Position numbers and translations under genes: made by a program. From Akkermansia muciniphila (lineage in GTDB: Bacteria; Verrucomicrobiota; Verrucomicrobiia; Limisphaerales; SIAT01): 55,077 nucleotides of DNA. The notes beneath the pieces are model-generated. The model did no database searches and had not been told where the DNA came from. It was given only the letters and a program-made list of their open reading frames with translations. The stretch covers positions 1-55,077 of the forward strand of contig CAMASG010000006.1 of assembly GCA_945860945.1 (NCBI GenBank), written 5' to 3'. Below, piece after piece: positions 26,053 to 35,627 of the stretch (the first letter of the stretch is position 1; each line of letters begins with the position of its first letter).

Positions 26053-28077
26053 ATGGTAGATTTGGACGTGTTGAATCGGGAGCAACGGGCCGCCGCTGAG
26101 CAGATTCGCGGCCCGGTGCTCATCCTTGCCGGCGCCGGCACGGGCAAGACCAAGACAGTCACCCACCGCATCGCTTACATGATTGGCCGTGGCGTCGCGC
26201 CCGGGAACATTCTCGCCGTCACTTTCACCAACAAAGCCGCGCGCGAGATGTTTGACCGCGTGAACCAGCTCCTGCCGCGCCGTCGGTCCGAGAATGGCGA
26301 GAAGCCCGACCGGCCGACTCTCTGCACCTTTCACTCGCTTTGCGTGCGCATCCTCCGTCAGCACATCGAGAAGCTCGGCTACAAGCGCAACTTCGTCATC
26401 TACGACGAGTCGGAGCAGTTGTCGGCGGTGAAGAAAATCCTCAGCCACATTTCGGCGAAGGGCGAGAAGACCGATCCGAAAGCGATTCTCTCGCTTCTCA
26501 GCCGTTACAAGAACGGCGGCACGCAGGCCGCGGCGTTCGCCGACGAGAGCGTTCGCGCGATGGCCGAACATATCCGCAAACGTTACGAGTCCGCTTTGCG
26601 TGCCTGCAACGCGGTGGATTTCGATGATCTCATTCTGCTCACGCTGCGCCTTTTCAAAGAGCATCCGGACGCGCTGGAGGCCTGTCGCGCCAAGTATCGC
26701 TACGTGATGGTGGATGAGTATCAGGACACCAACGCGGCGCAGTTCGAGTTGATCCACTCGCTCACCGTCGAGCATCGCAACCTCTGCGTGGTGGGCGACG
26801 ATGATCAATCCATCTACGGCTGGCGCGGCGCGGAGGTCGCGAACCTACTCGAACTCGAGAAGCATTTTCCCGAGGTGAAGGTGATCAAGCTCGAGCAGAA
26901 CTATCGCTCGACGAACACGATTCTCGCCGCGGCGAACGCGGTCATCAAAAACAATCCGCGCCGTCGGCCGAAGCAGCTTTGGTCGAGCAAAGGGCAGGGG
27001 AACAAAATCCGTCTCGCCGCTTTCGTTGACGACGAGGAGGAGGCTCGCGTGGTGGTCGAGGAGATCGAGGCTGATCGTCTGATGTATCGCGTGCCGTGGC
27101 GCGAGCAGGCGATTCTCTTCCGCACGAACCAGCAGTCGCGCTCTCTCGAGACTGCTCTGCGCAAGAGCAGCGTGCGTTATCATCTCGTCGGCGGGCAGAG
27201 CTTTTTCGACCGGCGCGAGATACGTGACTTCCTCGCTTACCTCAAACTTTTCATCAATCCGCACGACGACGTGAGCCTGCTGCGCATTGCCAACGTCCCC
27301 GCGCGCGGCTTGAGTGATGTGACGATGGAACGTCTGCTCGCCGCGAGTCAGGAGCGTTCCTGTTCCGTCTTTAGCGCGATGCGCCACACCGATGTTCAGG
27401 CGCAATTCCTGCCGAAGGCGCGCGAGGCCATCGCTGCGTTCATCGTCTTTGTCGAGGAGACGCGCGCGCCACTGGGCGCGGAGGAAAGTTTTTCGCTGCC
27501 CGCGTGGGCAGAGCGTTTTCTCGCCGAGACCGGTTATATCGATGAGCTGCGCCATTCCGAGAAGAACCCCGATACGGCTGAGAACCGCGTACGCAATTTG
27601 AAGGAACTCGTCGTCACGCTCGACGGCAAAGAGCCTGAATTGCGGCCGGCTGAGCGTCTGCAGAACTTTCTCGAGGCACTCACGCTCGACGCCGACCGCA
27701 AAGACGAGAAAGAGACTGCGGCCGATGCCGTCACGCTCATCACGATGCACTCGTGCAAAGGGCTCGAGTATCCGCGCGTGCACATCGTGGGGTTGGAGGA
27801 TGGCCTGCTACCGCACTCGCGATCGAAGGTCGAGGGCACGATGGATGAGGAGCGTCGGCTTTTTTACGTGGCCATCACGCGCGCGAAAGAGGCGCTCACC
27901 ATCAGCCACTGCGGCGGGCGCAAGAAGTATGGCCAGTTGCTGCCGTGCCATCCCTCGCCTTTTCTCAAAGAGCTGCCGGCCGAGTTGATCGAGGACGTGG
28001 ATGAGGTGGGCAAACAACCGGTCAGCGTGGAAGCGGGCAAGAACATGTTCGCCGCTTTGCGGGCCGCGCTGGAATGA
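26053..28077 (+). CDS. UvrD/PcrA/Rep family ATP-dependent DNA helicase
   Basis: LNREQRAAAEQIRGPVLILAGAGTGKTKTVTHRIAYMI; VDEYQDTNAAQFEL; VVGDDDQSIYGWRGAE; LITMHSCKGLEYPRVHIVGLEDGLLPH; start at MVDLDVLNREQ. Confidence 0.94.
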   Translation: MVDLDVLNREQRAAAEQIRGPVLILAGAGTGKTKTVTHRIAYMIGRGVAPGNILAVTFTNKAAREMFDRVNQLLPRRRSENGEKPDRPTLCTFHSLCVRILRQHIEKLGYKRNFVIYDESEQLSAVKKILSHISAKGEKTDPKAILSLLSRYKNGGTQAAAFADESVRAMAEHIRKRYESALRACNAVDFDDLILLTLRLFKEHPDALEACRAKYRYVMVDEYQDTNAAQFELIHSLTVEHRNLCVVGDDDQSIYGWRGAEVANLLELEKHFPEVKVIKLEQNYRSTNTILAAANAVIKNNPRRRPKQLWSSKGQGNKIRLAAFVDDEEEARVVVEEIEADRLMYRVPWREQAILFRTNQQSRSLETALRKSSVRYHLVGGQSFFDRREIRDFLAYLKLFINPHDDVSLLRIANVPARGLSDVTMERLLAASQERSCSVFSAMRHTDVQAQFLPKAREAIAAFIVFVEETRAPLGAEESFSLPAWAERFLAETGYIDELRHSEKNPDTAENRVRNLKELVVTLDGKEPELRPAERLQNFLEALTLDADRKDEKETAADAVTLITMHSCKGLEYPRVHIVGLEDGLLPHSRSKVEGTMDEERRLFYVAITRAKEALTISHCGGRKKYGQLLPCHPSPFLKELPAELIEDVDEVGKQPVSVEAGKNMFAALRAALE

Positions 28078-28114
28078 TTTGAAGGCGCGGTTTTCAGCAT
28101 CGATCGAAAAAGAA

Positions 28115-28145
28115 AAGGGCCGGCATGAAGCCGGCCCTTCTTGTT
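28115..28145. terminator. Rho-independent bidirectional terminator between convergent genes
   Basis: 10-bp perfect stem aagggccggc-atgaa-gccggccctt followed by cttgttt; A-rich on the other flank. Confidence 0.9.
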
Positions 28146-28161
28146 TAAGATAGAGAGGTTG

Positions 28162-29379
28162 TTAATTCCCCTTCACGTCGTAGGCGAACAGCGCGTCTTG
28201 ATCGCGCAGGTAGAGCCGGCCGTTGGCGATGACGGGGTGCGCCCATGAATTTTCCTTCCCGCGCTCGGGTTGGTCGAAGCGGCCCTTCTCGACGTAGCCC
28301 TTTGTCGTCGCCTCGATGAGCGCCGTGGTGCCTTTGCCGCCTTCGCTGCGAATCACGAAATGGCCGTCCGCATAAGCGATGGAGCCTTTGCCCACGCCTT
28401 TGTCGCTCCAGACGATTTCGCCGGTCTTTAGATTCTGGCAGACCCAACCTTTGCCGTCGGAAAAGCCGAACAGGTGGCCGTCCTTGAGAATCACGCCGCC
28501 GTGGTGGTTCGCCATGTTCTTGTTCGCATACATTTCTTCAGGCGAAGCGGAGCTGCCGACTTTGAAGGCATTGCAGCCGACGCCGTAGCCGCTGGTGACA
28601 TACACAATACCGTCGCTGAAAATCGGCGTCGGAATCACCGCAGTCTGGCCTTTGCGCGGCGCACGCCAGAGCAAGGCACCGGTGGCGGCGTCCACGCTGG
28701 CCACGCTTTCAGCGGTGAACTGCACGTACTGGCGCTTGCCGCTGTAGTTGACGGGAACGATGGAGGAGTAATGCGCCCCGTCGGTGAACTCCTTGCTTTG
28801 CCAGATGGCCGCGCCGGTCTTCTTGTCGAGCGCGACGATCGCGCCGTTCTTGCCGCCGGGCGTGACGAGCACTTTATTGCCGTCCACGAGCGGCGACTCG
28901 GTGTATTGCCAACCGGAGAAGCGTCCGCCGAAATCGGTCACCAGATTCTTGCGCCAGACTTCCTTGCCGTCCTTCGCCTGCAGGCAGACGAAGTCGCCGA
29001 ACTGCCCGAGCGCGTAAACGAGGTCGCCATCCACCGTCGGCGTGCAGCGCGTGCCTTTGTAACTGCCGCCCGGCTTGCCGACCGGCGCGGAGACCCAGAG
29101 CGGCTTGCCATCCTTCTCATTGTAAGCGCGGACGAGGCTGGCGTCCGGACCATCGCCCATCGTGAAGATGCTGCCATTGGCGACCGACAGGCTCGAATAA
29201 CCGACACCCATATCGGTGGCTTTCCACGCGAGCGTCGGTCCGCCGGCGGGCCATTGTTTGAGCAGGCCGGTCTCGGTGGAGAGACCGTCGCGGTTCGGTC
29301 CGCGCCACGTCGGCCAGTCGGTGGCGTGGAGGGAGGAAGCGATTGCAGTGGCGAGAAGAAGTGTGGTTGTGAAACGCAT
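28162..29379 (-). CDS. secreted PQQ-binding-like beta-propeller repeat protein
   Basis: MRFTTTLLLATAIASSLHATDWPTWRGPNRDGLSTETGLLKQWPAGGPTLAWK; repeated VYALGQFGDFVCLQAKDGKEVW, IVALDKKTGAAIWQS, VASVDAATGALLWR. Confidence 0.9.
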   Translation of the reverse strand: MRFTTTLLLATAIASSLHATDWPTWRGPNRDGLSTETGLLKQWPAGGPTLAWKATDMGVGYSSLSVANGSIFTMGDGPDASLVRAYNEKDGKPLWVSAPVGKPGGSYKGTRCTPTVDGDLVYALGQFGDFVCLQAKDGKEVWRKNLVTDFGGRFSGWQYTESPLVDGNKVLVTPGGKNGAIVALDKKTGAAIWQSKEFTDGAHYSSIVPVNYSGKRQYVQFTAESVASVDAATGALLWRAPRKGQTAVIPTPIFSDGIVYVTSGYGVGCNAFKVGSSASPEEMYANKNMANHHGGVILKDGHLFGFSDGKGWVCQNLKTGEIVWSDKGVGKGSIAYADGHFVIRSEGGKGTTALIEATTKGYVEKGRFDQPERGKENSWAHPVIANGRLYLRDQDALFAYDVKGN

Positions 29380-29571
29380 AGGCGGGTTTGACGAGTTAAA
29401 TTGACTGCGCCTTCGATACGCTTTCGGCTCGTGTGTGGCAACCCATTTCTGGCGGCAAAACATTGCTGAAGTTGAGACAAGTTGGTTTACAGCGCGCCGC
29501 GAAATTAATCCTAAGTTCGTGCGTTTTTTTGCCGACCTATAGTTTCGGGTTCGTTTCTTAATTAAACTATC

Positions 29572-29787
29572 ATGGACGGGATCCAAAGTGACCGCGCGGC
29601 CGCGCCACGGATGGAATTATTTTCCAACGCCGACCAGTTCCGTCGTGAAATCGCACGATTGAATCAAGGCGCCTTCTCTTTGGTCGATGCGGAGAATTCC
29701 CCGCGCGGCATCATCATCACGCAGGGCGCTTCCGGAATCGTCGGTCCCACCCCAAAAGCCGGTTTCATCCTGAACGCCTACGCCTGA
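29572..29787 (+). CDS. small hypothetical protein (71 aa)
   Basis: ATG ORF in the divergent gap upstream of A2M: MDGIQSDRAAAPRMELFSNADQFRREIARLNQGAFSLVDAENSPRGIIITQGASGIVGPTPKAGFILNAYA. Confidence 0.45.
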   Translation: MDGIQSDRAAAPRMELFSNADQFRREIARLNQGAFSLVDAENSPRGIIITQGASGIVGPTPKAGFILNAYA

Positions 29788-29911
29788 TTTGGCGTTCGGC
29801 ATTCCCTTTCGCCCGCTCCTTCCTCTTGGTGAATAACGGGTGAACAACTTCACCTCGCCCGAGGGTTTCGGCACGCGTACCGTCGCTGCTGCCCCAACCG
29901 GCAATCGAGGG

Positions 29912-32900
29912 ATGAACATGTTTTCAATTCAAGCGCGTGCTCAACAGCAGCGTCCGTTTTTTTGGTTTCTCGCACCGCGCTTTTTCGCGTTTCTTCTGCT
30001 GCTGGGATTGGCCGCGTGCGGCGGTGCCGGAAAACGCGTGGAGCAAGGCGCTCGGCTGATGCTCGCGCATGATGAACTGGGGCCGACCAGCACCTTCGAG
30101 GTGCGTTTTGATGATGAGGTCGTGGCTGGCGATTCCGTCGGCTTGCCCGCCACCGAATCGCCGCTGATTTTTGAACCGCCGTTGACGGGGCAATTCGTCT
30201 GGCTCAGCCGCCGCAGCGGTGTCTTCACGCCGAGCGAACCGTTCAAGCTCGACCAAACCTACCGCGTGCGCCTTCGCCACGAGTTGAAGAACGCGGACGG
30301 TCGTCCACTGGTTGCGCGCATCGATCGCGCCTTCACCACGCCGGCATTGACGGTGGTCGGCCGTTTGCAAGGGAGCTGGGAAGGTGGCGACACTTTTGGG
30401 AGCGTGGCGCTGACTTTCAACGCTGCCGTGCTGGCGGAGAAAGCCGAGCGATTTCTCGAGTTCCGCGACAAAAACAATCGCAGCGTGCCCGCGGCGGTCG
30501 TGCAGATGCCACGCGCGGTCGGTTCATTGGAATGGGATGGCAACGAGCCGATGCCGACGTGGGACGCCCGTTTCCATGCCGCACGAAAGAAACCTGCGGC
30601 GGCCGCGCAGATGTCGCGTTTGCGTGGGGCGGAAAATAAAAACGAGCCGAGAAACGAACCGGTCGCCAACCGCATCGTCGTCACTCCTGCGCGGCCGTTG
30701 CCCGAAGGCGAAGGCTGGCGGTTGGTCGCGCGTGCGGGATTGCCAAGCGCGTCGGGGGTTCTTCGTTCGCGCAAAGCGGCCGAAATCGTTGTGGGCGACG
30801 TGAAGCCGTTTTCCGTGACGGTGGTGACGCCGGAGAACGAGGTGGGCCGCGGCCGCTGGTTGGCTATTCAGTTTTCCAGAAACCTCGAGCCGGAGACGGA
30901 TACTGAGCTTTTGCTGAAGCGGGTTTCTATCACGCCTCGCCCCGTTGACTTGAACGCCACGGTGTATGGCAACTTCATCCATTTCACCGGCGCGTTCGAG
31001 TTAGGGAAACCGTATGCGATCGCGCTTCCGGCCGGTTTGAAATCCGCCACCGGCCACGCGATGAAACAGGCGCACAGCGAGAGCGTGACGTTCCGGCCGA
31101 TCGAGCCACGCGTGCAACTCGCGAGTTTCTCCGCCTCGCAGTTCGCCACCGGTCAGCGGCGCTTCGAACTCGTGAGCGTCAACAACACCTCGCTCCACGT
31201 TCGCGCCAAACGGCTCGGCCGCGACACGCTCATCCACGCGCTGCGCGGCTACCAGCGATACGCCGGAGATTTTCACAGCAGATTCTCCGACGACGCCGAG
31301 CGCGCTCGGCCGCTCGATTACAACCTGATGGCCGGCCAAACGATCTTCAATCGGACTTTGGATCCCAATGCGCCTGTCGATACCGCGAAGAAGATGGAGC
31401 TGCCTTTGAATGAACTTCTCGGCGAGGCGAAGGTCGGCGCGATTTTCGTCTCGGTGGATGGAGCGAACCAGCAAAGTGGCACTCGCAATCGGCTGGCGGT
31501 TCAGACGCAGACGTTGTTGCAGGTCACCGACCTCGGCTTGGTCTGGAAACGCGCCGGTGAAAAGCTGTTCGTCCACGTTTTCTCGCTCGCGACCGGTCAG
31601 CCGGTGGCGAAGGCGGATGTCCGGATTTTCAACGACGAGAACATCGAGCTCAACACCGCGCAGACGGACGAGAATGGCGTGGCGCAGCTCGCCTCCGAGA
31701 AGCGCGCGGTCTGGCTGATGGCCGAGCACGGGGATGATTTGCACGCGCTGCGGTTGCAGAGCTGGGATACGACGTTTCCGTTGCACCGCTTCAATCTACC
31801 GATGGATTGGAGCGGCGATTCTGCGGATGCCAATAAGCTGCTGATCTTCACCGATCGGCCGGTTTATCGCCCCGGCGAGATGGTTCATCTGAAGGGCGTC
31901 GCGCGGCGTTTCCAACAAGGCGGTCTCGTCGCGCCGAGCAAATTACGCGGCCAACTGAAATGCTTCGATGCGCGCAATCATCCGTTCTTCGAGACCAACG
32001 TCGTTTTCACCGCTCATGGTTCCGTGGATGCCGACATCGCATTGCCGCAAGGCGTGCTCGGGCATTATCGCGTCGAGATTTCTGCCAGCGGGTTCAACGC
32101 GTCGCATTCTTTCGCCGTGCAGGAATTTAAGCCGAACGCGTTTCAAATCACGCTGCCAACGAAGCATCAGTTTGCGCCCGACGAACCGATCCGCCTGCCG
32201 CTGAAGGCGGCCTATTACTTCGGCAAACCGCTCGCCAAAGCGGAGGTGCGCTGGTCGCTCGACGCCACGGAAGATGAACCGTGGCTTCACAATGTCGACG
32301 GCTTTGCGTTCTTCGATCAGGCCGGTCGCATTGATAATGAACAGGGCCCCGCGCCGCTCGTGATCACCGGATCAGGCCGCCTCGATGAGCGCGGCGGAAT
32401 CACGCTCGATCCTGAATTGCCGGCGAACGCGCACACACCGCGGCCGCTCTCAGTGGAGCTGCTCGTCGAAGTCACGGACGTGAACCAGCAGACCCTTTCC
32501 GCCAGCGGCCGTTACACGCGCCACAGCTCGTCGCATTATCTCGGTCTTCGTTTGCCGCACGAAGTGCTGCGCGTCGGCGAACCGTTGAAGATGGAGATGA
32601 TCGGCGTCGGTACGGATGGGTCGCCATTGTCGGCGGCGACCGATGTTGAAGTCACGCTTTCCAAGGTTGAGTGGCATTCGCTCCGTCAGAAAGGCGCGGG
32701 CGGCGCCATGATTTACAAAAACGAACGGCGCGTGGAAAAAGTCGCTGCGCAAAATCTGAGCACGCAGGTCGCGCGCCATGAGGGGAACGGCGAGTGGACA
32801 ACCCGCGGCGCGGTGGTCACGAAATTGATTCCGCCCGGCCCTGGCGAATATGTGGTCGAGGCGCGCGGCGTGGATGGCGCGGGCCGTCCGGTGTTCACTG

Positions 32901-35620
32901 CGGTCGGGTTGCACGTCGCCGGCGAATCGAAGCCGCTCGCGTGGGATTATCACAACGAGGCGACCATCGCGTTGGTGCCCGACCGCCGCGAGTATCAGCC
33001 GGGCGACAAGGCGCTCATTCTCGTGAAGACGCCGATTCAAGGGCCTGCGTTGGTGACGATTGAGCGCGAGAATGTCCGCCGCTCTTTCGTCGTCACACTC
33101 AGCGGCAACGCGCCCTCGATCGAAGTGCCGCTGCTCGTGGAGGACGCGCCGAACATTTTCGTTTCCGTGCTGCTTCTGCGGGGCGCGCAGCAGAGTTCGC
33201 GGCAGGTGAAGACGGCCGAGTTCCGCCTCGGCTATTGCCAACTCAATGTCACGCGTCCGGAATCGAAACTCGCTGTAAACGTCGCGCTCGAACGCGCCGA
33301 TTACCAACCCGCGCAGAACGTCGCCGTCGCCGTTGATGTGAAGGATTTCCGAGGCCAACCGGCGGCGGATGCCGAGGTCACGCTTTACGCGGTAGATGAC
33401 GGCGTGCTCAGTCTCGCCGGTTATCAGCGGCCTGATTTGCATGGTTTCTTTTTTGCGCCGCGCCCGCTTTCCGTGACCACTTCCACGAGCTTCCCGCAAA
33501 TGCTCACGGAAGATCCGAGCCGCGTTGCGTTCGGCAACAAAGGTCACATCGTCGGCGGCGGTGGCGACGAAGGCGGCGAGGTGCGCGTGCGGAAGAACTT
33601 TCTCGCGTGCGCATTCTGGAATGCGCGGCTTGTCACTGACGCCGCGGGGCGTGTGACGGCGAGTTTCGCCGCGCCGGACGGTCTCACGCGCTATCGCGTT
33701 TTCGCCGTCGCTCACACGCGACAAAGCCAGTTCGGCAGCGCGGAGTCCGCTTTTCACATTCACAAACCGCTGATGATTGAGCCGGCCTTGGCGCGTTTCG
33801 CGAACATCGGCGACCGATTGCTCGCGCGTGCCGTCGTTCACAATCAGACCGACGCGGCTGGCGAAGTCGAAGTGACATTGCAACTCGACGACAAAGCCGT
33901 GCTCGCCGCCGGCGAAGCCACACGACGGATCACGATTCCGGAGAAAGGCACGGCGACGTTGGACGTGCCGGTTGAGTTCAAGCAATCGGGCGAGGCGGTT
34001 TGGTCGTGGCGCGCGCGTTTCACCGACACGGCGCGCGGCGCGTTTGCCGACGCGGTGCAGAGCCGATTGAACGTCGGTCACGTCGCGCCGTTGCTGAAGG
34101 AGATTCACCTTGCGCGGATCGAGTCGGGCGAAACGAATCTGCTCGGGCTCGCCAATCCGCAGTTGCGCGAAGGTGACGGCACGCTCTCGTTGACGCTCGC
34201 GGACACGCGACTGGCTGAACTGCGCGAAGCAGCGGATTACTTGCGCGGTTATCCGTACGGTTGCGTTGAGCAGACTGCCTCGGGTCTGCTGCCGTGGGTG
34301 TTGCTGCGCGAGTTCCGCGAGGTGTTGCCGGGTTTCAACCGCAGCGATAACGAGGTCCGCGATGTTGTTGCGAAGGGCATCAACCGCCTGATCTCGATGC
34401 AGACTGAATCAGGTGGGTTGGCTTATTGGCCCGGTGGGCGCGAGGCGATGTTGTGGGGCAGTGCTTACGGCGGACTCGTGCTCGCGCTCGCGAAGGAGCG
34501 TGGTCACGCCGTGCCCGAAGAATCGTTGAATCGGCTTGCCGATTATCTGCGCCAACAACTTCGCGTAACTGCGCCGAGTGAACAATGTCTCGCTCTCTAC
34601 ACGCTCGCGTTGCTCGGTCGAGCTGAGTCCGCGTACATTGAAAAAGCTTTTCAAGCGCGTGAGACGCTTGGCGAAGAAGACCGCGCCCTGCTCGCGTTGG
34701 CTGTGCTGACCGGTAAAGGCAAACCTGCGATGGCTGAGGAGCTGCTTGCCGGCAAACCGGCGTCCCGTGCCAGCGAACGGGATTGGTTCGGCTCGCCTTC
34801 GCGCGTGCTGGCTATCCGCTTGCTCGCATGGGCTCGTCTGCGTCCGCAGGATCCGGCGGTGGATCGGTTGGTGACCGAGTTGCTCGCTGCGCGTCGCAAC
34901 GGTCATTGGCTCACCACGCAGGGCAACGCGTGGCCGCTGCTCGCGCTCATCGAGTATGCGCGGCGTGTGGAGACAATCGCAAAACCCTCGTCGGGCGTTG
35001 TCGAGTGGGATGGTCAGAGCCACACCTTCGAACTCGGCACGGGCAAACGAACGTTCCACCTCGTGCTGCCGCATCGTGCCGCATTGCGCACCGCGCCGTT
35101 GCGAGTCTCCCTCTTGCAGCCCGGCCGGATTTTCACGCAGGTGAAAATCGAGACGCGCTCGCTCGTTGGAGAAACGCCACGGCAGGACAGTGGGTTCTCC
35201 GTTCGTCGCAGTTACGACCGCGTGGCGGATGATGGCGCGTCGTTGACGATTGACGAAGCGCGCGTGGGCGACCTCGTCCGTGTGACCTTGGAAATCGAGG
35301 CCAGCCAACCGGCGCATTATGTGGTGGTGGACGATCCGTTGCCGGCGATTTTCGAAGCCATCAATCCGGAGTTTCGCACGCAACGCACGCGCGTGAAGGC
35401 GGAGGAGAGTTGGTTCAGCGACTTCCGCGAACTGCGTACGGACCGCGCGCTGTTCTTCCGCGACCATCTCGCGCCGGGTCGTTACACGATTCAGTATCTC
35501 GCTCGCGTGCGTGCCGCCGGTGCCGCCACCGCCCCTGCGGCGAAGGTCGAGGCGATGTATCAGCCCGAGCGATTTGGTCTCTCCGGCACGAGCAAGGTTT
35601 CGGGTCAGACAATCCGATGA
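29912..35620 (+). CDS. alpha-2-macroglobulin family lipoprotein with intact thioester motif
   Basis: Lipobox LLGLAAC-GG; FTDRPVYRPGEMVHLKGVARRF; DGLTRYRVFAVAHT; thioester region YPYGCVEQTASGLLPW. Start uncertain: ORF track begins at 29840. Confidence 0.93.
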   Translation: MNMFSIQARAQQQRPFFWFLAPRFFAFLLLLGLAACGGAGKRVEQGARLMLAHDELGPTSTFEVRFDDEVVAGDSVGLPATESPLIFEPPLTGQFVWLSRRSGVFTPSEPFKLDQTYRVRLRHELKNADGRPLVARIDRAFTTPALTVVGRLQGSWEGGDTFGSVALTFNAAVLAEKAERFLEFRDKNNRSVPAAVVQMPRAVGSLEWDGNEPMPTWDARFHAARKKPAAAAQMSRLRGAENKNEPRNEPVANRIVVTPARPLPEGEGWRLVARAGLPSASGVLRSRKAAEIVVGDVKPFSVTVVTPENEVGRGRWLAIQFSRNLEPETDTELLLKRVSITPRPVDLNATVYGNFIHFTGAFELGKPYAIALPAGLKSATGHAMKQAHSESVTFRPIEPRVQLASFSASQFATGQRRFELVSVNNTSLHVRAKRLGRDTLIHALRGYQRYAGDFHSRFSDDAERARPLDYNLMAGQTIFNRTLDPNAPVDTAKKMELPLNELLGEAKVGAIFVSVDGANQQSGTRNRLAVQTQTLLQVTDLGLVWKRAGEKLFVHVFSLATGQPVAKADVRIFNDENIELNTAQTDENGVAQLASEKRAVWLMAEHGDDLHALRLQSWDTTFPLHRFNLPMDWSGDSADANKLLIFTDRPVYRPGEMVHLKGVARRFQQGGLVAPSKLRGQLKCFDARNHPFFETNVVFTAHGSVDADIALPQGVLGHYRVEISASGFNASHSFAVQEFKPNAFQITLPTKHQFAPDEPIRLPLKAAYYFGKPLAKAEVRWSLDATEDEPWLHNVDGFAFFDQAGRIDNEQGPAPLVITGSGRLDERGGITLDPELPANAHTPRPLSVELLVEVTDVNQQTLSASGRYTRHSSSHYLGLRLPHEVLRVGEPLKMEMIGVGTDGSPLSAATDVEVTLSKVEWHSLRQKGAGGAMIYKNERRVEKVAAQNLSTQVARHEGNGEWTTRGAVVTKLIPPGPGEYVVEARGVDGAGRPVFTAVGLHVAGESKPLAWDYHNEATIALVPDRREYQPGDKALILVKTPIQGPALVTIERENVRRSFVVTLSGNAPSIEVPLLVEDAPNIFVSVLLLRGAQQSSRQVKTAEFRLGYCQLNVTRPESKLAVNVALERADYQPAQNVAVAVDVKDFRGQPAADAEVTLYAVDDGVLSLAGYQRPDLHGFFFAPRPLSVTTSTSFPQMLTEDPSRVAFGNKGHIVGGGGDEGGEVRVRKNFLACAFWNARLVTDAAGRVTASFAAPDGLTRYRVFAVAHTRQSQFGSAESAFHIHKPLMIEPALARFANIGDRLLARAVVHNQTDAAGEVEVTLQLDDKAVLAAGEATRRITIPEKGTATLDVPVEFKQSGEAVWSWRARFTDTARGAFADAVQSRLNVGHVAPLLKEIHLARIESGETNLLGLANPQLREGDGTLSLTLADTRLAELREAADYLRGYPYGCVEQTASGLLPWVLLREFREVLPGFNRSDNEVRDVVAKGINRLISMQTESGGLAYWPGGREAMLWGSAYGGLVLALAKERGHAVPEESLNRLADYLRQQLRVTAPSEQCLALYTLALLGRAESAYIEKAFQARETLGEEDRALLALAVLTGKGKPAMAEELLAGKPASRASERDWFGSPSRVLAIRLLAWARLRPQDPAVDRLVTELLAARRNGHWLTTQGNAWPLLALIEYARRVETIAKPSSGVVEWDGQSHTFELGTGKRTFHLVLPHRAALRTAPLRVSLLQPGRIFTQVKIETRSLVGETPRQDSGFSVRRSYDRVADDGASLTIDEARVGDLVRVTLEIEASQPAHYVVVDDPLPAIFEAINPEFRTQRTRVKAEESWFSDFRELRTDRALFFRDHLAPGRYTIQYLARVRAAGAATAPAAKVEAMYQPERFGLSGTSKVSGQTIR

Positions 35621-35627
35621 ACAGCCG

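Noticed and set aside
29515-29571. Sigma-70 promoter for the small ORF (tatagt / taatta boxes)
   Set aside because: AT-rich boxes present but no convincing -35 at proper spacing; left unannotated
32450-34108. 552-aa minus-strand ORF
   Set aside because: Antisense shadow of the alpha-2-macroglobulin gene with no recognisable domain
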